Shown piece after piece: positions 24,431-34,289 of a stretch of 64,000 nt of DNA. The stretch comes from Ulva prolifera (lineage: Eukaryota > Chlorophyta > Ulvophyceae > Ulvales > Ulvaceae), in contig CM041196.1 of NCBI GenBank assembly GCA_023078555.1, positions 3,658,001 to 3,722,000 of the forward strand, in the 5' to 3' direction. Within the stretch, counting starts at the first letter, position 1. Each line of letters starts with the position of its first letter. The translations under genes and the position numbers were made by a program. The notes beneath the pieces were generated by a model that saw nothing but the letters and a program-made list of their open reading frames with translations, ran no database searches and was not told the DNA's origin.

Positions 24431-25965
24431 TGACCCCCAAGCCACCGACACAACCCCCAAAGCCACAGCCGTGCATCGGGAGAAGCAGATGCGGTGCCAC
24501 GACAGTGCATCGTATACACACGGAACGGGCGGCCGAATTATACGTACACGGTTGATAATGATGAGGTCTGGGTAGGAGACCATTCGAGCCTGTGCGGCTG
24601 CACGGAGCGACGCCCGCGCACGTCACCACACCCCCAATCCGACACACACTCCGACACACCCATTAGTCTGTGACCTGTCAGGACAGGTAGTGTTTAGGCA
24701 GTCCGTGCATGCGTAGTCTGTTTATGAAAGGTAGTACAGCTGCCCGCACAGCCCGACCGCGCTGCACCGACGCCCCAGCTGTAGCAGCTCACAGCTGGGG
24801 CACAAGGCCATCTCAGGCGCGAGCTCTCAGCGGTAGCAGCTCGCAGCCGAGGGCGAAGCGCCGAGGCATAGCTGCGGCAGCGACGCTGTGTCCCGTGCGG
24901 TATGATACGTCATTTTTCTGGTGGACCAGTCGCCTCACGGTCGATACAGCGTACGGTGTCACTGCTTGATCATGTTACTACTTACGTTTAGTTTCATTTC
25001 ATTTCTGTACCCGAGGGTGTACCCGAGGGTGGCGGTCGCCTATAATGACGCGAAGCGGTATGATACGTCATTTCCTGGTGGACCAGTCGACTCACGGTTG
25101 ATACAGCGTACGGTGTCACTGCTTGATCATGTTGTCACTTGAGTTTAATTTCATTTCATTTCTTAACCCGAGGATGTACCCGAGGATGGCGGTCGCCCAT
25201 AATGACGCGAAGCGGTATGATACGTCATTTCCTGGTGGACCAGTCGACTCACGGTTGATACAGCGTACGGTGTCACTGCTTGATCATGTTGTCACTTACG
25301 TTTAATTTCATTTCATTTCTGAACCCGAGGATGTACCCGAGGATGGCGGTCGCCCATAATGACGCGAAGCATGTCGTATCATGGCCGCCTTTGAGGTCCT
25401 CGCGAACCACGCCTCCCCGCAAAAACACTCCAGCGAATGCAGTCGAGTAGCGTGATGTCGGTTGCTCGGAGTCAGCGTCGTGTAGTACATGTCGGTTGGT
25501 TTGGTCTGTGGGAGTCCGCAGCCCGCAGCGCAGGGCCCGAGATATCGAGGGAGTTGCACAGCTGCAGCGCTGTACAGCACCTAGCAATGGAACACACGAG
25601 GCGCGGCCACAACATGAAAACATACACACCTGCCAGACGGCCCCTGCAAGGTGAGCATGCGCATGCGGGAAACGTTGCAGCCACCGGGCGGGCCACTCAA
25701 CCACACGGTCATGGCCACATGCCGGTTCATCTTGGAGACACGGAGACGATGGGGCACAATTTACACAGACACACCTCGACAGGAACGGAAACACAGAGGC
25801 ACACTGAGACACACAATTACCAACAGTACCACAGGCCACAGGGATCACAATGCAGGAGGTACAGGTCCACCGCCGCTGCGGTGCGACCTCGACATACACA
25901 ATACGCGCTTTCAGAATGCGCCACTCTCATTCAAAACACAACTGCACGCGCGGCGCTGACAGGCT
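23858..25965. repeat. Segmental duplication block X, copy 1
   Basis: 2.1 kb that matches 52,138-54,245 at a constant offset of 28,280 bp with very few substitutions and no indel seen. It begins at tgacgcccggagtctctttt and ends at gcgctgacaggctt. In this copy it follows block Y; in the second copy it precedes it. No gene is supported inside. Confidence 0.9.
24898..25371. repeat. Triple tandem repeat, about 157 bp unit
   Basis: Three units starting at 24,898, 25,056 and 25,213 (spacing 158 and 157), each starting cggtatgatacgtcattt and containing gtgtcactgcttgatcatgt. A single diverged unit lies at about 33,580. The array is duplicated at 53,178-53,651 with block X. Confidence 0.9.
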
Positions 25966-25997
25966 TCAGCCGGCACACGCGCGGCCCGAGCCCCACG

Positions 25998-28218
25998 TCA
26001 CTCGTTGAAAAAGCCAAGCGTCTCCTGGTCCCTGTGGACCTGGTCGTACTCGTCGGAGCCCCGGGGCACCGACGCCTGGCCGTCGTAGCCGCGACTCTGG
26101 CAGTGGTACATGCGGCAGTGTCCCTGCTGCTGCGACCACTGATGCACGTGTGACGCGAGGTCCTGGAACTGGGCGCGTGCCTCGACGATGTGGTCGTGCC
26201 ACTCTGTGTCATGCGTGAACGCCACGCTCGCGATGGTCGGCACGCGCGTCAGCGCGACGTACAGCGGCGCCGCGTGCGCGTCGCGCTGCTGCCGGACGTC
26301 ACCGACCCGGGTGCAATGCACCACGAGGCGCTGGTCGCTGAGCGTCGCGCTCAGCATCGCGTTGGCGGTGCGCACGGCCGACGGCACGACCGGCATCATC
26401 ACCCGGCAGGCGACGAGCCGGTCCGCCGCGTCGACGACCGTCTCCACAGCGGGGAACACCTGCTTCGTCCCGACTGCCCCCGACAGGAGGTTGATGCGGC
26501 ACAGCGGCACGAGCACGCGGCCGGTCGTGGCGTGCGCGGCGAGGAAGTGGTCCAACACGCGCGCCACGATCGTCTCGGCCTTGGCGGCCCCGGCGAGTCC
26601 ATCGGGGCCCTCGAACGAGTGGTACACGCTGGTCCACGCCAGGTCGCGCTGCGCGGCGTCCCGCATGAACACCCTGAAAGCACTCATGGTTCTGTCCTTC
26701 ACGCGTGCGGTGCTGACCCACTCGAACTTGGACGCGACGCACACGCAGCCGGTGGGCGCGCGGGAGTCCAGGCCGGTCGACAGCAGGAGCTGCTCCCCGC
26801 ATTGCACTTCCATCTGCTCCCACGAGCCCCACGTCATGTCCTCCAGGTCTGTCACGGTCGCCTGCCCCTGCTCGTCTCCGACACTGCAAATCCGCACGGA
26901 ACGTGTTGCCGAGGATGCGCAAGTGAGAGTGCCATGGGGAGACCGAACACGCGGAACAACGGGGGAGGGGGGGCTGCGTACTGGAAGATGTATGCTTCGC
27001 TCGCCGCGTATGTGCATGTGGTGATCGGAACGTCTGGCACGACCTGGTCCGCTTCCGCCTCGCGACCGGCGCCGCGGAGCAGATCCTGCTTCCCTGCGGC
27101 GGCGGCGTGTGCCTCCCGACTCAGGGCCCTGCGGGCGGACTCCATGAACGCGTCGTAGTCGGCACGTTTGCGCAGGAGCTCGAGCACCGCCTTGGCCTCG
27201 GTCTTGGTGGCGGTGACGACCAGCGTCGCCAGGGGCTTAAGGGCCGTCCGCCCGTCCTTCCACTCGTACGCTGCGTTCACGTGGCCCTCACCGACACCGT
27301 AGTCCACACCCTTGATCCCGGGTGTCGTCTGGTTTGGCGGCAGTGCGAGGTTGGGGCTGAAGAATGTGATGTACAGGCTGCTGGTGGCGATGTCGACGAC
27401 CCGTCGGCCGGCCGCGTCCAAATCCTCGGCTGTCCTGCACACACGCACGGCCTGCGTCACGGGGGCGCCGCGCAGAGCAGTGCGCGGCGGCTGGCGCGAA
27501 TCGCATGCATGGGTCAGGGGGCGTACGGGTCGTGTAGCAGGCGGTACAGCAGCCCCGCCATGCGGTACTGCCCGTGGAGAACCACGAAGTGGTAGTGCAG
27601 GGTGTCGCTGGGGAGTCCGAACTCACGCATGAATCGGGTCCACGGCATGACGACGGAGGTGTCCCGCATGTGGACCCTGCCGTGGTTGTCCACCTCCTTC
27701 ACGCCGTGCTCCCGACAGGGGCTCTGCTGGGGGTCGAGGGACAGGATGTGGCCACACGAGCGCAGCAGCTGCGCGTGTGAAATGTGCTGGTGCACGGCGT
27801 TGTGGGCGCTCCGCAGGCGGGGCAGATACTGCCCGAGGAACGGCAGCATGGCCTGTACCTCGTCGAGGACGTGCAGACGGCGCCGCGCGATGGCCCCGGC
27901 GGCCTGCTGCGTGTAGAACGATGGCTGCCCGTAACGCCAGTCGACGCCTCGCATGCCGCTCGCGAGGGTGACCGTCGGGAACCCCAGGCTGAACCGCATC
28001 AGCGCCTTGTGCACCATCAGGGCGACCTCGTCCGAGGCACGCGCGGGGGCGACCGTCCCGGCCGCCGCTGCCGGGACCGTCTCGTTTCGGAACGGGGAGC
28101 CGTCTGTCGCGGCCGCGATCGCATCGATCACGAGGCCTGACTTGCCGCTGCCGGGGGGGCCGAGCAGGAACACGACGTTTGCCGTCCCGCCTGACGGCTG
28201 CGCGAGATTGTACAGGTC
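25998..28218 (-). CDS. Copy 1 exons K-M: SF1 (PIF1-like) helicase domain
   Basis: Exons K (28,218-27,527), L (27,434-26,982) and M (26,883-25,998). Motifs match copy 3: Walker A GPPGSGKS, Leu-Asp-Glu-Val-Gln, Leu-Asp-Pro-Gln-Gln, Gln-Tyr-Arg-Met, and Tyr-Val-Ala-Leu-Thr-Arg-Val in exon M, which is very close to PIF1 motif VI. Exon M is again 886 nt. Oddity: the base pair at the conserved acceptor of exon K is AT, not AG (minus strand ...gcgcat/GACCTG). An in-phase AG with a pyrimidine-rich approach lies upstream (about 28,350), and another 21 nt downstream, so splicing here may have shifted. Predicted function is ATP-driven DNA unwinding for the element. Confidence 0.72.
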
Positions 28219-28442
28219 ATGCGCACGCGTCACAACATGCATGGGAATGATCAGAACGCCGTGCCAGTTGCGGTCGGACGGTGCAACACGGGGAGGCGGG
28301 GTGACAGCAGCACACGCACGGGGCAGCGGGCAGTGACGTGCCTGTGACCATACACAGCCAAGAGACGGTGGGTCGACGGCAGCACACACAGGGGCAGCAG
28401 CACATGACGTGTCTGCGGTGCATGCATGCTATGGAGTCGCAC
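28219..28442 (-). other. J-K intron of copy 1 with altered acceptor
   Basis: By homology with copy 3 this is an intron with a GTGCGA donor at 28,442. The homologous acceptor reads AT. The frame upstream of exon K is open to about 28,389, so an earlier acceptor would add about 43 residues in frame. Confidence 0.5.
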
Positions 28443-28722
28443 CCAGCCCGTGATCGGCATGACCTCCCTCCCGGGGCTTGTGCTGTGAGGGTGGTCCGCG
28501 ACGGTTGCGTAATACCGCAGCGGGTCGCCGTCGACGTCGAGTGCACGCTGGAGAGCTTGGGTTGTCTCGGCGGGGGTGCGGGCGTCCTCGTGGATTCGGC
28601 CTTCAATCCGGGGCCACGTGTGCATGGTTCGCCTTGCCGCCCCGACCGCCGGCACTGCGGCGTCGTGTGCATCGCCTCCACCGCCATCGTCATTGTTGCT
28701 GTCGTCGCCACCGCTGCCGTTG

Positions 28723-28780
<58 letters not shown>

Positions 28781-30770
28781 CGTCGGGACCGGCGCCGTTG
28801 CCGCCGCCACGTCCACGGCCACGGCCACGGCCTCGGCCTCTGCCGTTGCCTCCGCTGCGGCCACGCCCACGGCCTCTGCCGTTGCCGCCGCTGCGGCCAC
28901 CGTGCCCACCGTCTCCGCTGTTGTCGTCGCTGTCGCCGTTGCCCCCGCCGTCGTTGCCTCCGCAGTTGCCGCTCTTGCGGCCAGCATTTCTGCCGGGGCG
29001 TCCGCTGTCACCGTTGCCATGGCTGCGGCCGGCACCATCGGGCGCGTCTTGCGCTGCGCCACCGGCCGCCCCCTGAGAGGGGCCGCTGAGTGCACCCTGT
29101 GCGGAGCCAGCGGCAGCACCCTGTGCGGCACCGCTGGTTCGACCAGTGATCGCGTCAGCCTTGCGCTTCCTCGACCGCACCATTCGCGTCTTGGCGACAG
29201 CCGGCACGCCTGCGATGTCCGGTCCACTGCGTGCGAACTCCATGCGCGGCGGCCTGACACCCTGTGTCAGCTGTTTGGAGGACCCTGCAACGGCCACTGG
29301 CTGGGCGTCCAGGAATGGCAGCTCTGGCCGGCGTCCCTCTAGCCATGGGATCTGCACGCAGCACCCACGGCCGTTTGTCCCCCCACACAACAGGGCCATC
29401 GGGCCAAGGTGTAGCTACCGGCTGTGTACGCGGGGCAAGAACAAGCACACCTCTGTTGTCTTGATGTCCGATCCCTGCCGTGTCGCTGCAGCGGCCATGG
29501 CCACCTGCCACTGCTCCGCCACGAATGGCTCGTTCATGGCTCCGAGCACGGCGCTCGGCAGGGCTGCAAGGACGGACATGTAACGCTGCTCGCACGTGGC
29601 GTGCGAGTCCTGCCATCGCGCCTTGCAGTTGCCGAGCAGGAGGAATGCCATGGAGACAGCCTTCGCGGTGCTCTTGTGCCACACATGGCCACAGCCATCC
29701 TTGAGGGCCTCCTTCGGCGCAAACACACGCGCACACGCCAGCACGTACAACATCACCAGGGTGCCGAGGGCGGGCTTCTCGAGCTGGTCCAGGTGTCTCA
29801 GCAGGGCGGCCGAGGCATCGTGGATCTCTGGGCGCCGTATGCCGGGGCACGGGCAAGTGCAGCCCGCCTCGCTGAAGCAGTGGCAGAGCAGCATCTCGCT
29901 GGAATCGCGCATGAGCTGCAGCCACCGGATATCGACACGTGCTTTGGTGCGGGCGACAGCGACGACGTCGTCCTCGTGTCCGCATGCCACGACTCGATCG
30001 TTCCTCGCAGACGCGTGCAATGCCGATAGCGGGTGGTCGATTGTGGAGCGGCCGGCGTCGTCGTGACCGCTGCGGACTTCGGATTTTCCGCCCTTGAAGA
30101 ACAATCCGATCGGTCCGAAGCCACGGACTGCGGCGTTGGGGGCGTCGATGACGGTGCGGTCGGCCGCGCACACGGTGACGTGCTCGAAGCGGACGCTGCC
30201 CGGGCCGTCGCGCGGGGCGACGGTGGGCAGCATCGACCATCCGACGATGTCGGGGACCTTTGTGACGGTTTCGACCGCCCGAGCAGCTGCACCCCACGAG
30301 CGCATATCACGCAAGACTGTGCATGCATGTAGGCGGGCATCCTGCCATGGTGTGCTGCCTGGTGCTTTCGAGGGGGATGTGTGCACGTGCATAGGCGGGC
30401 GATCACACTGCGTTCACATCACACTGTGTCACATCACACATGCATAGGGGTCCGATGGCACGGCGTCGGCGCGCACCGTGGGAGCAGTGCCAGCCTTTGG
30501 GGCCGTTGCCCTCCAGGGCGTCCCGGACTGGCCCAGCGCCCACCCCTTTGAAACGAGAGCGTGGCTTGGCTCCTGCAGGGACCCCGGTGGCCATGTTGGT
30601 GCGGTAACGTTGCATGCACTCGTCCCGAGCCTCGCCCGGCAGCACATAGAAAGCCACACGCTTGCGGTGCGCAGCGATCAGGCGCTCGTCATCTGCCCAT
30701 CCCTGGATTGGGATGATCCCAATGTGAGCGAAGTCCAAGACGCCGTCCGTCAGGAGCGCATCGACCACCC
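28443..30770 (-). CDS. Copy 1 exons H, I and J: conserved domains plus Gly-rich linker
   Basis: Exons H (30,770-30,477), I (30,286-29,451) and J (29,351-28,443). H begins Gly-Val-Val-Asp-Ala-Leu and follows the zinc exon in phase 1. I contains Phe-Gly-Pro-Ile-Gly-Leu and, further on, Arg-Trp-Leu-Gln-Leu, Cys-His-Cys-Phe and a Cys-x-Cys-x-Cys patch that could bind metal. J has the conserved Pro-Arg-Met-Glu-Phe near its start and then a Gly/Asn/Asp-rich linker encoded by GGC-type repeats, replacing the Ala-rich linker of copy 3. The linker differs in composition while the flanks are conserved, as expected for a flexible tether. No known family is assigned. Confidence 0.65.
28725..28785 (-). repeat. 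GGC/CCG trinucleotide run encoding poly-Gly
   Basis: A near-perfect CCG run on the plus strand, read as poly-glycine in the minus-strand linker exon J. Confidence 0.9.
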
Positions 30771-30901
30771 CTGCATGGCATCGTGCTGGTACAGACAGTG
30801 TGCACCTCGTGAGAAAGCAGAAAATGCGACGGCTCAAAATCGCCCAGAGCTGTCTCCGTCACACGATCCCAGGTGATGATTACCTGCGGCGGGGGGCACA
30901 C

Positions 30902-32765
30902 CTTGGCCGTTCAAAAGCGCCCCGGGCACGAGCAGGAGCGGAATGAGGTCGATCGGGGCTGCGTATCGCATCGTCGTCACGACGCATGTGAAGCAGTGAC
31001 CGCCGTGGCCGTCCGCTGCACAGAGGAGCTTCACACAGTCCGGGGTGCTGCAGACTTGGTCGGCGTCTGGCACTGGCGGCGCTGGCGCGATCGGCCTCGA
31101 GCCGCCCACGCGGAAGCAGAGGTCTGCCTCCGGCTCGGGGGCGCGGTGGCCGCCGGGGTCATCAGGGTCGGTGTCCGTGTCCCCGAAGCAGACGACGTTC
31201 AGCGGCGCCGCCGCGTCGCCGGGCGAGTCCGCTGCGGGGCTGCCCCCCTGTGCCTGCGCGGCGTGCGGTGGCTCGATGGCCGTGGTGTCCTCCACCATGG
31301 CACAATCGGCGTCGGCGTTGGCTGCGTGGCTGCATCCAGCCGCGGCACTCGGCCCCACCGTTGTGGCCGCGTAGCAGGCCCTGCACACCCCTGCACCCCG
31401 GGCCTCGAGGGGCTTCTCGCACTGGCAGCCCGGGCATGTCCACACCATGCCCGCGTGGTCTGTGCTGACTGCAACGGTGCCGATGTGAGCCGGACAGACG
31501 CGCTGCCCGGGCGCGCATTCGGCGCTGCAGCGCTGCCCCCCAAGTGGCTGGTGGCCACAGCCGGCGGTGTCTGCCCGGTGCAGCAGCCCCACCCCCATGA
31601 GCTCTGCAACCTCGCGGCATTGCTCCAGAGTCGGCGATCCCGCATCTTCGGGCCACGCCACCCCCGCAAATACCCTGTTGACATAGCCAGCCTTCTTTCG
31701 ACGGGCGTCGCCACGACACACATCGACGAGGTTGCACTTGTCGCCACAGGCACCCGATGCCCGGAAGTCGAACGCGTTTTTCATTCGCTGGCAGCGCTTG
31801 CAGTACCGCTGTTGGGCACACTCCCCTACAGCAACCTCCTCGTGCACGACGACACCGGCGTGCGATTTGCACACAAACTTGCCCGTGGCATCCTCGCCGC
31901 AGCCGTACACTCGGCACGTATGTGTCGCTTTGCCCTCCCCGCGCACACGATTCTCGCCTCCTGCCTTGCCATCCGCCGATGCTGTGGTGGTGTCGGGGGC
32001 GGGAGCGGCGGACGGGGCTGCGGCGGGGGCGTTGGTGAAAAGGGCGGCATCGCTGCTCATCCACAGGAGGCCTCCGCTGCGCGCCTCGCCGGCTTCGGCA
32101 AGCGTAATCATGTCTCCACGGCTCTTCTTCTGGCGGGGTATGTCTTCGATGACAGTTCCCGGTGCAGGGGTCTTTGTGCGCTTGGACGCGGCAACAGGCA
32201 GCCCCTTGGTCTTCGCTCGCCTCGCCGCGAGGTCCTCTTGCTGGATCACGTAGCACTTTGGGCAACGAGTGCGGCGCTTGTTGTCGGGTTTCAGCGGGGA
32301 CCAGGGCTCCGCCGCTCGCCAGCCCGTGCAACCATCGCACCAGGATTCAGGCTCGCACTCCGTCGGGCGCATGGCCCACACAATCGTGCCGGATCGGTGA
32401 AATTCGCACACCCCCGAGGGGTGGGGCTTCTTTAGCTTCGACTTGCAGCCTTCGACGCGGCACCGGGTGGTGTTGCGTACGGGGCCGACCCTGCGGCTGC
32501 CCTCGGGCAGCCACGGCACCTCCGTGCCCTGGGGCAGCTGCGCCACGACCCTCACATATGAGCCCGGGGGCGGCAGTGGGACCATGCCGAGCACGTCCGC
32601 TGTCGCATCCGCCACACACGCGTCGCTGCTTGCCTTGGTCTCACGAGCCCGCTGGAGGCACATGGTGCACTGTCTCCCGGGCAGGGTCACGTAGTCCGTG
32701 GTGACGAATGCATCGCACGTGCTGCACACGCAACAGGCTCGCCCCTTGGTGTCTGACACCAGCTC
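30902..32765 (-). CDS. Copy 1 zinc exon with repeated SBP-like modules
   Basis: A 1,864-nt exon in one frame. The order is a Cys-x-Cys-x2-Cys ... Cys-x2-Cys knuckle (about 32,730-32,655), then three composite zinc modules at about 32,462-32,253, 31,916-31,734 and 31,559-31,374, and a final Cys-x4-Cys ... Cys-x2-Cys pair near the 3' end. Each composite module is Cys-x4-5-Cys, a spacer, Cys-x2-His, about 20 residues, Cys-x2-Cys and a distal Cys pair. Module 2 (CRVYGC, VCKSH, QQRYCKRC) follows the plant SBP-box layout closely, including the Gln-Gln-Arg-(Phe/Tyr)-Cys stretch, but the second-site His is not obvious. The distal frame ends Gly-Gln-Gly, phase 1, leading into exon H. A role in DNA or protein recognition is inferred. 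Confidence 0.7.
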
Positions 32766-32939
32766 CTGCACATCGTCGGCGTCATGGATCAACTGGACGT
32801 GGCATATGATGGAAGTGACAGTCTTGCGGAAGACACGGCCATCGCAGCAGTGTTGCAACCTCATGGGTCACAAGCAGGGCTGCTGGTCACAATGCACACA
32901 GGGACATAGTGCTGCTGAATTAGGAATCAGCACGGATTA

Positions 32940-33735
32940 AACCAGAGCAACACACAACCACTGCAACACCATCCACTATTGCATTCTGCACAGAACAACA
33001 GAGCGACACAGAGCATCACACATGCAGTGCAACAGCATCAACTGTTGCATTCTGGACAGGTCGCCAGAGCAGCACACATCTAGCGCAACAGCATCAACTA
33101 ACACGGAGTCGCAGAGGCAGGAGTGACCCCCAAGCCACCGACACAACCCCCAAAGCCACAGCCGTGCATCGGGAGAGGCAGATGCGGTGCCACGACGGTG
33201 CATCGTATATAGCCGGAACGGGCGGCCGACGTACATGGTTGATAATGATGAGCTCTGTGTAGGAGATCATTCGAGCCTTTGCGGCTGCACGTAGTGACGC
33301 CCACGCACGTCACCACACAACCAATGCGACACACACTCTGGCACACACTAATAGACGGTGACTTGTCTGGGCTGTCATTGTCTAGTAAGTCCGTGCATGT
33401 GTAGTCTGTTTATTAGTACAGCTGCCCGCACAGCCCGACCGCACTGCACCGAGGCCCCAGCTGTAGCAGCTCGCAGCTGGGGTACAAGGCCACGTCAGGT
33501 CGAGTTCTCAGCTGCAGCAGATCGCAGCTGAGGGCGAAGAGCTGCGGCGTAGCTGCGGCAGCGACGCTGCATCCCGTGCGGTATGATACGCCTTTTCCTC
33601 GTGGACCAGTCGACCCACGGTAGATAAAGCATCCGGTATCTCTGATTAATATTTTTATTACTCATCTTTATTGTTGAAGTCAATGTACTCGCGGATGGCG
33701 GTCGGGCTGTGCGAAGCATGTCGTATAATGGCTGC
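32940..33735. repeat. X-like repeat block interrupted by a MITE
   Basis: Diverged relative of block X: hairpin monomers at 32,950-33,110, then the stretch starting gtgacccccaagccaccgac (as at 24,430), one 157-bp-type unit at about 33,580, ending at the MITE. The X-type sequence resumes at 34,216 (tcctcgcgaaccacg). The block lies within the long intron between exons G and Zn. Confidence 0.8.
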
Positions 33736-33743
33736 CTCACGGG

Positions 33744-34207
33744 CAGAGTTGCATTAATACGCGTATCTTTCGATTTCGGTACGTTTAATACGCGTATTTT
33801 ATTCCAACGTACTTTATCAGCGTATAGTACGCGCGTACGTTTCGGACTTGCGCGTTTTGAGAGAGCTCGAGCCTTGAGCTCTGCACTGTGGTGCACCTCT
33901 AGCCACAAGGCCAAAGAAGGTTTTAACATCCCTTGCATTGCGTGATGAACCTGAGCAACCTGATAAACTACTTGACTGTGAGTATATTGTACTGTTCTCT
34001 GCAATAGTGTGCCTGAGCATAGATGACAGTGACCGTTGCACTACCAAGTCTGGCCATCACCGGCTTGGCGCCGGCCAAGCTTGAGGCGCCAAGCCAGTGA
34101 TGTAGCCTATACAGCGTACTTTTCAACCCCCCAAGATTGGAGCCAACGTACCATACGCGTATTTCTGCTTAGCGTACTTTATCACGAAACGTACTAATGC
34201 AACTCTG
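33744..34207. mobile_element. hAT-type MITE, 464 bp, perfect 8-bp target duplication
   Basis: Inverted termini CAGAGTTGCATTAATACG and complement of CAGAGTTGCATTAGTACG. The flanks are identical 8-mers ctcacggg at 33,736-33,743 and 34,208-34,215. The target, a block X-like sequence, is uninterrupted at 25,390 (cctttgaggtcctcgcg), which confirms the insertion. Internal sequence (cgtactttatcagcgtatag) is shared with the 345-bp copies. Non-coding, so it needs a hAT transposase supplied from elsewhere. Confidence 0.9.
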
Positions 34208-34289
34208 CTCACGGGTCCTCGCGAACCACGCCTCCCCGTGAACACACCAGCTGATGCAGTCAAGTAGCGTAAGATGTTGGCCGTCGGTA

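Noticed and set aside
25273..25899. 208-codon minus-strand frame in block X
   Set aside because: It overlaps the 157-bp tandem array and has no conserved features beyond the duplicated DNA itself.
28219..28442. U12-type intron
   Set aside because: The AT acceptor is paired with a GTGCGA donor and lacks U12 donor or branch signals; a mutated U2 acceptor is simpler.
30902..32765. KDZ-type transposase with CxC clusters
   Set aside because: Cys patterns are different and no KDZ catalytic motifs were seen; the module layout matches the SBP-box more closely.
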